Positions 49,114 to 61,525 of a DNA stretch of 64,000 bases are shown here, piece by piece; positions within the stretch are counted from its first letter, which is position 1; every line of letters starts with the position of its first letter. The notes under the pieces are model-generated. The model was given only the letters and a program-made list of their open reading frames with translations. It made no database searches and was not told the DNA's origin. Origin of the DNA: Meloidogyne chitwoodi (taxonomy: Eukaryota; Nematoda; Chromadorea; Rhabditida; Meloidogynidae); assembly GCA_015183035.1 (NCBI GenBank), contig JACZZP010000017.1, forward strand, positions 2,046,001 through 2,110,000, given 5' to 3'. A program made the position numbers and the translations under genes.

Positions 49114-51287
49114 CGTATTTGTTCATGTTTTAATATAAATTTTGAAGTTTTTCATAATTAAATAATAAAATCATAAATAAAAATAATAAAATGAAATTAA
49201 TTTAAATGAAAGAAAATTTTTTTTTAATTTTTTAAAAAAACTAAAAAAAAATTAAAAAAGACTTTTTTCTGTTAAATTTAAAATAAATTTTATTTTTAAA
49301 GTGGTTCTTTATTTATTAAAAAAATTGTTTTGTTTGAAATTTTCTTCAAACAAAAAAAAAATAAAAAATCCACTTGATTAAAAAATAAAAAGAACAATTA
49401 TTCTAAAAATTAATTTAAAAAAAATTTTTTTGTCTAAAATTGTTTTTAAACTTTTTTAATTCTTTGGTACATAAAAATAAATAAATAAATATTCCCCTTA
49501 GGCTGTCGCGCACTTTTTAAATATTTTTTTAATTAAAATTTTTTTTATCTTCTGCTTTTCTTGAAAAACGGAAAAGAAAGTTTTAAAAAATAAAAAAAAA
49601 TTAGAGAAAAATGATGTCAAGTATGCGCTTTTTGTGAAGAAACTTTTTTCTTTTTCTATTTTTCAGACTCTAATGGTCATAAAAAATATTAAAATATTTA
49701 ATAACCAACCAAAAAAGCTTTAAAAAAAATATTTAAATAAAGTAAAAAGTGACAAATTATTAAAAAAAAAAATATGTGGGGGGAATATATATTACTATTT
49801 ATTTACTTATTTTCCTGTTGTCGACACTTTCCCCCCCCCAAAAAAAAAAATATTTAAAAAAAGGGAAAAAATGTTTCTATTTGACTAAAGCTTTAGTAAA
49901 AAAAAAATTTTTCATGATTGAATGAATATCTTAAAGAAAAAGGGTAAATATATATTTACATATTTTTTTGGAATAAATAAAAAAAATAAATTTTAATTGA
50001 AAAAATGAACCTGACTTTAAAAATGGTTTTTCTATTAAACAAACTAAAAAAAAATAATTTAAAAGGTGTTAAAAAATTTTATGTAAAATGATCTTTTTTC
50101 TTAAAAAAAAAATATTAGAAAAAAAAGTTTCAAAAAAGCCACAATATTAAAAAAAATAATATTTAGTTATTAAATGATTGGCCAACACTTTAAATAAATA
50201 TTATTATTTTTTGGCAGCAATTGCTAGTAAATAAATCTCTTTATTTTAAAAAAATATATGAGATTGATTGAAAAAAGAAAAAAAAACTAAATTTAAGAAA
50301 AAAGAGAAATTTTTATAAAATTGAGGGAAGGATCAATTGTCCCCCTCTCTACGTTAAATTTTTTTTATTTTTTTATTAAAAAATTTTTGCCAATAAAAAA
50401 ATGTGTAAATTCCTTAAAAAAATATTATTTTTTTCCCTTGTAAAATAAATAATTGTTTACCTCTCTCCCTAAATTTAAGCAAATCCTCAAAAAATGCCTT
50501 TAGGCCAAAATTCCCAGGGTAAAAACAAGAGAAAAAGGATTAACTGTCATTTTTAACATAAAAATTAAAAAAAAAACATTTGTTTCCCATAAACTTTATG
50601 TAATTGTGTTGATTTTTACAATAAAAAATTATTAAAAAAAAATTTTTTTAATTTAAAAAAAAAGTCAGTTCAGTGCCAACCTTAAAAATAGATAAAATAA
50701 CCAAAAAAAATTAATAAACTAAAAATTGCGCAATTAAATCTTAAAAATTAATTTAAAAATTTTTTTTTTAAAATCCATTCATTTTTAAATTAAAATTTAA
50801 AAAAAGACTAAACCTTGTTGATCACTAAATATTTAAACAAACAAAAAATATATAAGTTAATTAAAGCTTTTTTTTTATAAATTGTAATAAACAAAAAATA
50901 TTTTATGCATTTAAAATAAAATTGAAAATTATTTTAAAAAATATAAATTTATAAAAGTTGAAAAATGAAAATTTAAAAGATCGGTCAGTTCAGTGCATTT
51001 TGCAATGAACCGGCTCTATAAAATAGAGATAAAAAAACTTGTGCAGACATTTCGTGCCAACTATTGCACGACATTTCGTCCAAACGGCAAAAATCGTGAG
51101 CTTGGGTAAACGAAATGTAGTTTTTTTACGGTTAAAACGAAATGTCGTGCAACAGAGTGGAACGAAATGTACAGAAGCCAAAGAAAAGAAGAAAATATTT
51201 ATATAAATGTGAGGTATAGAAAAACATTAGTGATTGGACATTAGAGTCTTTTAACATAAATTATTTTATATAAATTCTCCAAACACT
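49114..51287. other. Spacer upstream of the Cys-loop receptor gene
   Basis: 2.2 kb of A/T-rich DNA without coding support. It contains two of three copies of GTCAGTTCAGTGC (50664, 50984; third at 51621 in the next gene) and a hairpin repeat at 51038-51176. Confidence 0.45.
51038..51176. mobile_element. Hairpin repeat with CATTTCGT arms
   Basis: Left arm includes GACATTTCGTGCCAACTATT and GCACGACATTTCGT; right arm includes ACGAAATGTCGTGCAACAG and GGAACGAAATGT. They pair over about 50 bp with a 40-bp loop. GC-richer than the flanks and non-coding, it looks like a MITE. Confidence 0.65.
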
Positions 51288-54173
51288 CTAATTCAATGAA
51301 AAAACTAGATTATTAAATAATAAAAAAAGACTAAAAAATAAAAAAATAAAATTTCTTTCAAATAAACCACTACTACTAGATGATGAAGGTGAAAAAAAAG
51401 CACTATCAAAATATTCTTCACCTCCTCCATCAGACAAATTTTTTAATAATTCTTCTTCTTCATCAAAATTATCATCATCTTCTAATAAATAAGATGATTT
51501 TGTTGATGATAAACGTTCATTTTGTTCCAGACGACTTTTTATAAATTTTTTTGGAGAATTTTGAGAAATTTTTGTATTACTTTAAAATAAAAAAATTTAA
51601 ATTTTAAAAAAAAAGAATGGCCAGTTCAGTGCCAAAATTAAAAAAATTAAATTCCAAAAAAGTCCAAACCTCAAAGAAGAACTTCTACGTTCTGTAATTT
51701 TAGTTCTATTAAAATTTTCTTGATATTCCCAATCTTCCAATAATTCTTCATCTTCATCTAAAAGTTCATCATTTTCTTCTTCTTCTTCTTCTGCTGAATT
51801 GTCCTCTGCCTTAAAATTAAAAAAATTAAAAAAATTAAAAATTTTTTTAATTTTCAAACTTTAAATTTTAATTTTTGTCTTTCTTCTTCAATTATACGTT
51901 TAATAGCTGAACTTGAAAGTATTTGTTCTACAGGAAGTAAATTATTATTATTTGTATTATTAGTATTAGTATTATAATGATCACGTCCACTAACATTAAT
52001 TATATGAACTTTATTTTGATTATCATAAATACTTTTTATTATTTTTGTTGTTTGAGGACTTAATGTTGTTGTTTTTGTTGTTTTTAAAGAAGAAGATAAT
52101 AATTTTGTTTTATTTTTATTTAAATAATTTAATTCTTTTATTATTGTTGTTGTTTTTGTTGGTGTTTTTGTTGTTGTTGTTGTAAATTGTTGTTTTTGTT
52201 TTGTAAATTTTAAAGATTCTTCTTCTTTTTCATTTTCAAGTTTAGAAGATAATAAGTTGACATTTTGTTGTGAATTTTGTTGTTTTTGATAAACAGTTTT
52301 GGCTGCCATAAATTTTTTTCGGTCTGACGATTCATAAATAGTCTGTTAAAAAAATTAAAAAAAAATTAATAATTTGTCCTTTCTATTAGAGAATTAAATT
52401 TTGATTTTTTAAATTTGTTTTTTAAATTTAACACATACATTTTCCAATTTTAAAAAATTTTTTCCTTCATTTTCTTCTTCTTTATTATTATCAGCATTTT
52501 TTAAAGGAATTAAAATTGTTGTTTTATTTTCATTTTTTATTAAATTATTATTATTATTTAAATCTTCTTCATTATTTTCTTCTTTTAAATCACTAAAATC
52601 AACATTTGCCACAGCAATTTGAAATTTTTTCTAAATAAAAATATAAAATTTTTTATTAAATTAAAAAAAAAAACCTCGTCTCCTTCAATAAATGTTTCAT
52701 AAAGCAATTTAGAATTTTCTGGAGTATTACAATTTGAACGACCAAAACACCAACAACGAATATGTCCTTTTTTAAAAAAATATATTTTAAATAAAAAAGA
52801 ATTTTAAAAAAGAATTTCTTTTATTTTATTTTCTTCTAAAAAAATAAAATTTTTTCAAAAAAAAAATTTAAAAAAAACCTGAACGTTTTTTTACACATCC
52901 AGAACTTTTTTGTTTACCAAATTCTCCATTTAATACACAAACAAATTGATTACGATCATAAAGAAGAGAATATTCATAAAATGATACTGCATCTTTCTAT
53001 TAAATATTTAAAAAAAATTAAAAAATTTTAAAAATTAAAAAAACCTCTATACGAATTCTACATGCAACAGTATGTAAAGGACAAATTTCAGTAATTAATC
53101 CATAACCTTATTTTTAATTAAAATTAATTATTTTAAAAATATAATTATTTAAACAAAAATAAAATTTCAAAAAAAATTTTAATTTTTATAAATTTAAAAT
53201 ACCCCAAAAAAATTAAAAAAATCTCTTCTTTTTTTTTTTAATCAAATTCCAAACTATTTTCCTTAAAAAAATATTTTTATTTATTTTCATTGTCATAAAA
53301 TTATCTCTTTTTTTAGATGGTCAAAAAATAAAAATAAAAACAAAAGACTCCCCCCTTCTCTCCTTTTTAGAAATTTAATTATTTCCTCATATTTTTCTTC
53401 TTTCTTTTATTTTTAAAAAGCCATTTAATTGTTTAATATTTAAAAAAAAAATTTTTTTTCTTTATTTTAACCATATGAGACCAAAAAATAATAAAAATTT
53501 ATTTTTTTCTTTTTTGTTTCTTACTAATTTATTTAAATAAATATTAACCCCTAGTAGTTAAATATATTTTTAAAAAATATTTTTAAATATATTTCTCCTT
53601 TTTATTACTTCCTAAAATGTTAAAAATAAAAAGAAAGAATATAAAGATTAAAAATAAAATGGAAACATTAAATAAATATTTAAAAAAAAAGATAGTGTCT
53701 CCCTAATAAATATACATTTTTTTCCTAATTATTCAATTAATTTTTAATTAAACAAAAAAAAAAATTTCCCCCTAAAAAATCCAAAAAAAGTCCAAAACAC
53801 AAATATTTAAAAGTATATAATAATAATCTTTCATTTTTAGTATCAATAAATATGTCAAAAATAAATTTCTTTTTTTTTAAATTCCATTGGGGGTTTCACA
53901 AAAAAAAAACTTTACTTTTTACAAAAAAATAAAGTTGTTAGAGTAATAAAAGTAGAGACTGGCACGGATAAAAAAGAAAGAGAAAAGCTTTTATTAGTGT
54001 TAAAGAGATTTATAAAAAAGATTATTATTTGTAAAAAGCGTTTTTTATTTAAAAAAAAATTCAAAAAATTTAAAAATAAAAGAAACACCTGGTCTAGTAA
54101 CCAAACAGTGCATTTCAGCATTTATTTCCAACAAATAAAATAATAATAAAATTAATAAATTAATTAAATACAT
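51288..54173 (-). CDS. Probable GPI-anchored surface protein with three-finger-like Cys module
   Basis: An eight-exon model (54089-54173, 53045-53106, 52879-52996, 52675-52766, 52439-52630, 51860-52342, 51670-51809, 51288-51579) is in phase throughout and totals 488 codons including the stop. The N-terminus is a signal peptide (MYLINLLILLLFYLLEINA). About 90 residues with eight or more Cys follow: MHCLVTRPGYG, EICPLHTVACRI, QFVCVLNGEFG, SGCVKKRSGHIRCWCFGR, SNCNTPENS. Ending in a CN pair resembles a three-finger (Ly6/activin-receptor-like) fold. A long spacer rich in Lys, Thr, Asn, Glu follows, including poly-Glu and poly-Ser segments. The last residues, after SSSSGLFERN, are a hydrophobic tail (FIFLFFSLFLLFNNLVFSLN) ending at the stop, as expected of a GPI signal or tail anchor. 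Function unknown. Confidence 0.7.
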
Positions 54174-56130
54174 TTTTTTAAATTAAAAAAAAGATAAAAT
54201 ATTCTAAATTTTAAAAATAAATAAAAATTTAATATAAGAAAAAATAGAAAATTAAATTTCTCTAAAATTAATTTTTTTTATTATAAAAATGTTTTTATAA
54301 AAAATAAAACGCTAAAAGTGTTTAAAGGAAAAAATAATAAGCAGTTTTAATGATATAATTATTATAAAAAATTAAAAAAAAATTTTATTTTTAGCTTTTT
54401 TTTAGCTTTCCCCCCAAAAAAAATATATTTTTATTAAATAAAACTTGTCAATTTTTATTTTTGTTGATAAATATTATAATATTTTTAGCAAAGAAAAAAT
54501 AAATAAAAAATGAAGATTTTCTCTTTTATCTTTTATTTTTTTCCCAAAGGGGGAGTGTTTTTATTTAATATTAAAAACACGTAAAAATTAAAAAAAAATA
54601 TTTCAACACCAAAAAATTAAATTAATATTTTTTGTTAAATATAATAAAACAAATTTAAGGGTAAATATTAAAAAATAAAATTAAAAAAGCTTTTTTAAAA
54701 AGGACAATGACACATGGAGAAAGAGAAATTTTTTTCCTGTTTTTCTTAAAAATGAAAAGAGAAAATGATGCAAAAATTACATAAATATAAAAAAGGGGGG
54801 AAATAAAGCCAAAAAAGGGGAAAAAGATTTTTTTAAAAATAACAAATTAGCAAAAAATATTGGAGAAAAAAAAAAGAAGTTAAAAATGACCACTCCTATT
54901 AATGTTTTTTTTTTATGTTGGGGTAACAATAAAAAATAAAAAAAAATTTTTATTTTTTTTTTGAGAATTTGTACATAAAAATAATTTTATTTTAGCAAAA
55001 AATATATAAAAAATAATAATTTTCTCTAAATAAAATATTTTATTAAAAATAACTAATAAGCCATAAAAAATAAAATTAACGTGATAAACCACACACGAAG
55101 CTTATTTTTGTAAAAATAAATATAAGGATTCTTTTTTCTATTAAACTAATGAGGCGAAAAAAAAAGAAGATGAAAAATATAAAAATAAAGAAGAGAAAAA
55201 AATAATGCAAAAAATAGACGTGAAATGTTTAAAAAAATTTGAAAACAAACAAAAAATTAAAATTCAAAATTTGATAAAATATCCAAAAAAAAAGAAATTT
55301 TTCTAATGAAGCAAAAATAACACATATACAAACAAAAATTAGTTTAGCATAGATTTTTTTACTTGTTGCAATCCCTCGCATGTGTTAAATTTTTTTTGAC
55401 CAATGGTCACACCCTTTTTGAAAATTTAATAAAAAAAAAATCCCTTCAATGAAAAAAGGCAAGAGAGTAAAATAAATGTGCGCGCGCAAATTAATTCAAT
55501 TCCCAAAAGAAATATGTCATCATTATTTACATAAATACCAAAAATAAAATTTGAAATTTTCTAAGGCCACCCTCACAGTTCAAAAAGAAAAGAGAATTTA
55601 GGGTCAAGGTTCTCGAAAAGCTCTAAGCTTTTTTTTAATAAAAAAAAACTCCTATTAATTCCCCTCTAATTAAAAAAAAAATAAAACAAACTTTAAAAGG
55701 AAGACAAAATCAACAACACATTTGTTTTTGGACCATGAGTAAATAATTTCACTTCTCTTTTTTAATTTTTTTCCATCCAAAAGTGAAAAATAGCTCTCTC
55801 TCTTAATATACAGCAGCAATCATCATTTTGGTGAAGTTTAAATTTATAATTTTTCTTTGAATAAATTAAGCAATAATAATTTAAAAAATTTACATTTAAA
55901 TTAAAAAAAAAAAGTAATAATATTAAAATAAAATATATATTTAACTAATAAATATTTACTTTAAAAAATCATTTTAAGAAATTTAAAAAAAAATTGAAAT
56001 TTTAAAAATTAGTATCACACATACATATATTTTTTTAAATAATAATATTCTATTATATCTCTTTAACAATATTTTTAAATTTAAGCTCTATACACAAAAA
56101 AAAAGTCCATTGATTTTATCCAAAGTTTTT
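54174..56130. other. A/T-rich spacer
   Basis: About 2 kb with long poly-A and poly-T runs. No ORF with family resemblance, no RNA gene and no terminal repeats were recognised. Confidence 0.45.
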
Positions 56131-57239
56131 TTAATCTTCCTTCCCATTGTCAGAGCAACAATTTGATGATAAAGTTGTAGTAGAGGAACGTTCTTCAATT
56201 CCAAAACTCTGAAAAACTCGATGAACATCTGCTGATACCTTTTATTTAATTTAAAAAGAAAAATAATATTAATTTTTTAAATAAAAAATACTTCTGGTGG
56301 TGTACGACTTCCATCAACTTCTTCTACAAGATTTAATGCAGCAAAATAATTAATAATTGGTAATGTTTGTTCATTATATACGACAATACGTTTACGCATT
56401 GATTCCTTTAAAATTAAAAAAGATTTTTGAATTTCTCTAATTAAAAAATAAAGTTTATTTAGCTTTCCTAAAAAAAAGGATCTTCCAAAATTTTTCCAAA
56501 AATATGAAAATAACTTGAAAGAATTTCATCATAATGTACCATATTAACCCTCTGTTAATTTATTGATTATTATTCTAGAACAAGAGAATTTGAAAAGACA
56601 AAATTACGTCATCACTTTCCCTTCAAAGTTTTCTTACTCTAGTCTAATAAATTAATAGAGTAATTTATCTAAAAAAAATTAAACCTCATTATCATCAGAA
56701 CGATTTTGGCCTCTATTCATACAACGTTTTACACAAGTTTCAATAGGTGCTTGCAATACTAAAACAAAAAGAACAGCAGCTTTATCTTCCATTTCCTTAT
56801 TCCAACCATTCAAATTGTCTTGATTTCGAGGAAAACCATCAATTAAAAATCCGTTTGCTGAAGAAGAACGTGCCAACATTGCCTTTTTTAAAAAATATTT
56901 TGATTATAATTGTTAAAAAAATATACACATTTTCAATTAATTTGCAAGTTATTTCAACAGGAACAATTATCCCTTCTCGAATATGTTGTTCAATAAGTTC
57001 TCCATATTCTGAACCTTTCCTTTGACGTTCTTCACGTAATAAATCACCAGCACTCAAATGAATGTACCCATAAGTCTTAAATTATTTTAATTTGAAATTA
57101 AAAAAAAAACAAAAACCTCTTCAATTCGTTGGCATTGTGTACCTTTTCCACTTCCTGGAGGTCCAAGAACAAAGACTACATTATATTTTTCACCTGGTTC
57201 TGCTGTCTTTACTGTTAATTTTTCAATATTATTTTTCAT
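56131..57239 (-). CDS. UMP-CMP kinase (adenylate kinase family)
   Basis: Transfers phosphate from ATP to UMP/CMP in pyrimidine nucleotide synthesis (cytosolic). The P-loop is intact ([15 protein letters not shown]), followed by the nucleoside monophosphate-binding segment ([11 protein letters not shown]) and the family pattern [18 protein letters not shown] lid with [20 protein letters not shown] and the ending [16 protein letters not shown] follow. SAGDLLR and PRNxDNL favour UMP-CMP kinase over adenylate kinase. About six short exons; start [11 protein letters not shown] at 57239, stop at 56131 after SDNGKED. The C-terminus carries about 30 extra polar residues past the usual end ([19 protein letters not shown]). 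The exon extends upstream of the ATG to a TTTTTAG acceptor, so an SL trans-splice or an extra 5' exon is possible. Confidence 0.9.
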
Positions 57240-57829
57240 ATCAGTACCAATAGCTAAAAACAAATTATTATTATAAAAATTTTTTAGAAAGTTTCTTCTA
57301 AAATAAGAAGGAAAACATTAATTTTAATGAAGAAAATTTAATTGTTTTAACAACCAAAAAAGGGGAATTACAAGATCGATTAAAGGAGAGTAAGTAAAAA
57401 TAACTGATTAAACCCTTATCGACAAAATAAATTTTATACTTTAAATTTGTCTGACTACTCCTTTAAATTTCTTAGTTTATCAAACAAAATTAACAAAAAA
57501 TACTTTGTTGTCGATGGTTCAATAATAACAATAATTGTTGATGATTAAAAATATTTCTTCTCAAATGTTTATTGCATATAATATTAAACGCACCACACGT
57601 GGCTCTTCTGAATGACAACGTGACAGAAATGACGAGACAAATAAAAAAAATGAAAACCTTAAAAAAATATTAAATGAAAAAAATATATAAAATAAACGAC
57701 TTGACTTTTTGACAATTTGAAAAGAAAAAAAGAATAAAAATAATATAAAATTGTTAACTTTAAAAAAAAATGAAAAAATAAACCTTAATAAAAGATTGAT
57801 TAAAAAAATTTTAATTTATTTAATATTCA
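57240..57829. other. Spacer between LSM1 and UMP-CMP kinase
   Basis: About 590 bp. A stretch near 57520-57620 is open on the minus strand and could be a 5' leader exon of the kinase, but no ATG in a usable frame was found. Otherwise nothing recognised. Confidence 0.4.
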
Positions 57830-58323
57830 TCCATTAATCCATCATTCTTTTTTACAGGTTGAACTTTTCCACTTCCTCTAAGAAATTGTTGTTTTGTATA
57901 ATTAAAACGATGTCTTTCTTCTGTTTTTTCTGCTTGTAATCGTAAAATTTCTTCAATGCTCACCTCAAAACAATTCTTTTAAACTTTCTAAACTTAGAAT
58001 TTTTTAATATACTTTAATAAGAGGATTCTTTTGTGTTTCATCAATTTCACCAGCTAGCACCACATTTTCACCTCTTATCAAAAAAATACCACGTGAAATA
58101 TCGCCATAATAGTTGTCAACGTGGATCCTTTCAAGTGTCTCATGTAAAACCAAATTTGCAAACTAAAAAAATATTCTACAATTTTATAAATAAAAAAAAC
58201 CTGATCAATAGTACGCAAATAACCAATTAAAGTTTTCCCATCCCTTAATACAACAACAAGCTTTTTGTCCAATTGGTCAAGTAGAGACACTGCTCCAGGT
58301 AGAAATGGATCTGGCAACTCCAT
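57830..58323 (-). CDS. lsm-1: LSM1, Sm-like protein of the mRNA decapping activator ring
   Basis: LSM1 is the specific subunit of the cytoplasmic Lsm1-7 ring, which binds deadenylated mRNA 3' ends and activates decapping. Three exons encode MELPDPFLPGAVSLLDQLDK, the Sm1 motif (KLVVVLRDGKTLIGYLRTID, then FANLVLHETLERI) and the Sm2 motif (RGIFLIRGENVVLAGEID). The LSM1-type C-terminal extension ends RFNYTKQQFLRGSGKVQ then KKNDGLMDEY. Length (about 130 aa) and both Sm motifs are normal. The intron after the codons for DQ starts with GTTTTTTTT, typical of this locus. Confidence 0.95.
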
Positions 58324-58715
58324 TTTTAATAGAATATTTAAACATGTTTAAAAAAAATATAAATTAATTGAAACAAAATAAAATCCAATATGAAAACAAC
58401 ATTTAAAATAATAATATTGTTATAAAAAGTCATTTATTTTTATAAATTTAATAGTGGGATAGAATCGTCTAAAATTAATGACAGACATGATTGTTTAGAA
58501 TATGGATTCAAAATTGATTAGATACTAAATCACATATCAATTGAGGGGCCAAAATCGTTCTGATGATAATAAGGTTAATACGAGTTCGGAAAAGAAAAAT
58601 TTGCAACTAAAAAAACATAATTAAAGACCAATCATGCCAATCTCTTAATTAAAAAAAGAGAATTTTATAAAAGTACCGAATGTATAGAAGTATTTATAAA
58701 AAAACTTTTTAAGTC

Positions 58716-59956
58716 TCAACGCAAATCTTCATCTTCTTCAGTTTCTCCATCATTCATAACTTCGCCACCATCCCCACAGGTACGTTTAATCTGAAAATGA
58801 AAATAAACAAATAAATAGTTTTTTCTGAGATTTTTATTTAACAAACCTTCAATAAAATATTTGTATGCCAAGTATCAAAACGAAGTCTGTCATCACGTTC
58901 TTTAACCTCTTGTGCAAAGCCGTCTGGGTCACCACTCTAGAACGTACAAAAAAATAAAATTAAAAAAAAATAAAATAACCTCAACACAGTGAATCAATTT
59001 CCTAATAAATTTGGATTCATCAGATCCAGCGAAAATGGGAGCAATCTCTTAAAGTAAAAAGGATAAAAAATTGTATATAAAAACCAAAAACCTTCATATC
59101 GCTTTAAAGCACTCTTCGCTGCAAGCAAATCATAACAAAGTGCACACAACAAGGCCTTTAAAAAAAATTTAAAATAAGGAAATTTGTAATAAAAATAATT
59201 TCAAAACCTGAAAAAAATGTGTTTTGGAAGCATATTTCAACATTGAATTTTCAACTTCATAAATTGCAATTTCTTCAAACGTATGCATTGCATGTTGATA
59301 TTGTCCTAATTCAGCAGCATACAAACCAACTTTGACAAGACATTTAGAAGCAGAACTTTTTTGTTCTTCACCTTTGTAATAATCAGCAGCTTTTTGATAT
59401 TCATTCATACATTTTTCTTTATACTAAAAAACAAATAAAAAATAATAAAAAAAATAATAATTAACCTGTTCCTTTTTGTTTTTATCTAATTCTCCTCTGG
59501 TAATATCATCTTCATAAATTTCACCCATTGTCCCGTGAACTTTAGCAGCCATAATAAATTTTCCCATATCTATATAAACTTCAGCAGCTTTATTATGACA
59601 ATCTATTGCCTTATGAGTATCGACTTTACGATAACATGTACCAGCTTCACTATAATTTTGTGCTGCGTCAAACTTTGAATCACTATGCTTTTCATGCAAA
59701 TCAGCAACACGAAGAAATATTTCACCAGCAGAGTTCCAATTCTTCGCGACCTATTAATGAATTTTAAAAAATTCTATATTACAGATATTAAAAAAACCTT
59801 AAAAGAATTTCCAGCATTTATAAAACAGTCAATTGCTTCAGAAACACCAGAACCTCCGCCTCCAAGAAGAGATGAAAGAAATCCAGTACTCTTATTCAAT
59901 TTCTTATTCCCTTCCTCAATTTTTTGGAGTGCTTTCCGCTCATTTTGATCAGTCAT
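58716..59956 (-). CDS. Alpha-SNAP, NSF attachment protein
   Basis: Alpha-SNAP binds SNARE complexes and recruits NSF to disassemble them after membrane fusion. The start MTDQNERKALQKIEEGNKKL and membrane-binding loop residues (STGFLSSLLGGGGSG) are clear. TPR-like helical hairpins follow: AGEIFLRVADLHEKHSDS, AAQNYSEAGTCYRKVDTHKA, AAKVHGTMGEIYEDDI, AADYYKGEEQKSSASKCL. The end KRTCGDGGEVMNDGETEEDE then DLR gives the conserved acidic C-terminus that activates NSF. About seven exons; length near 290 aa, as usual for the family. The glycine-rich loop is slightly expanded. Confidence 0.95.
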
Positions 59957-60488
59957 GTTGATTTTAGAGTTGAGAATATAAATTTAATATTATTGCTCTA
60001 AAAAATAAAATGTTTAAAAAATAAAAATATTTCTGAAAATAATTAAAAATTCTGAAATTGATTGCGTATTGATAATTACAAAATATATACAGACAGACAA
60101 CTAAATAATCCAAATTCATACACATTATTAAAAATATTGAAATTTTTTTCATAACCATTTTTTCTCTCATTTATTTCTTAAGCTTATATTTTCTTTCTTA
60201 CCATTTCTATATTTCCCCAATATAATTTTTATTTTTTGACATTTACAATTGAAATAAATTCTGGGAAAAATGCCCCAAACTAGATCCTAATCTTAAGTTT
60301 TATAATAAAAAAATTAACGAATGAATAAAATAAACAAAAAATAAATGGTTTAAATAAACCAATTTCGATCATCATTTTCATCAATAATTATTATACAACA
60401 AAATTTATTTAAATATTTGAAATACAATAATCACAACAATTTTTACATATATAATTTTTTCCTAATAAGTTTTATATTTAAAGAAACA

Positions 60489-61148
60489 TTATAAATCACA
60501 AATAAAATGATTCAAGTAAGCCTCTGTCGATGTCTGTGTCTCCTTTGATTCTAAAGTCTGATTGCTTTTCTTGTCAAATATAGGCTGTTCTCCATCAACT
60601 GATCCCATTGGTGTTGATGGCTCGAAACCGTAATCTTCCTGATTGAATTGCTTGTTTAAACCCATATCATAAATAGACATCGTTGTCCCAGCATCCTTGA
60701 CTTCCCTCCCACAGATAAGATAAGGCTAAATTAAGTAATTAGATAATAAGAAATTTCGCAAATTGTTACTTTTTCCAAAATATCTAAAAATTTTCGCGAA
60801 TTGTAAATAGTTGAAATTGCCAAACTCTCGTTTTTAATAGAATCCTTAAAAACCCAAGCAAATACATATAATCAATAAAATTAACCTCCAGCTTAGTTAC
60901 GATCTTTTCCTCCGATTTTTCTGATGGAAGTAAAGGTTTCCGCTTTTCCGGCAATTTGTATGTAACAAAGAAACGTGGCTTCGGCATCCCTTCAAGCTGT
61001 AAATGATAAATTAAATCATAGCTTATTTTATTATACTAACATGCTTTTGCACAACTTCGACAAGACTAGTAGAAAGTACATCTTCAGGTGAAGGCTTCTC
61101 ACTTTTATTATCCTCCTTGTTTGAATTTTTCTCATTAGAACTTCCCAT
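60489..61148 (-). CDS. Unrecognised acidic 151-aa protein
   Basis: Three exons with matching phases (61041-61148, 60886-60996, 60489-60725) total 152 codons including the stop. It is hydrophilic: start MGSSNEKNSNKEDNKSEKPS, then EDVLSTSLVEVVQKHLEGMP, then KPRFFVTYKLPEKRKPLLPS. The last exon has CGREVKDAGTTMSIYDMGLN and a Ser/Thr/Gln-rich end. MGSSN at the N-terminus could allow myristoylation (Gly2, Ser at position 6 absent, so weak). No signal peptide or membrane span. The middle of the protein (FFVTYKLPE) looks structured, the ends disordered. Not recognised; it lies between alpha-SNAP and the DCP1-like gene. Confidence 0.7.
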
Positions 61149-61525
61149 AGCTAAAATCTAAAATTTTGTATTATCTAAAAAATTAATTTTATTTCAATTC
61201 TTTCTTTTAATAAATGTATACAATTGTATGTCTCTACAATTTTTTAAATAAGCTTAACAAAACTTTGTTTTCATTTTTTCACATATAGACCACGTAAAAA
61301 TGAGAAATTGAAAAGTCTGATATCCTGTGCATAACAAATGTTCAAAATAAAAATATATTTTTTTTTAATTTTACAATTTTATTTTTTATTTATTTTGAAC
61401 ATTTATTATTATATTATAAATAATATAGGCCATAATAACTGCATAAAATTAAAATTAGGTTTACAACGATATATATTATTTAATATTTTAATTAAGATCT
61501 TTTTAGAAGCGAAGAAATTGCCTTT

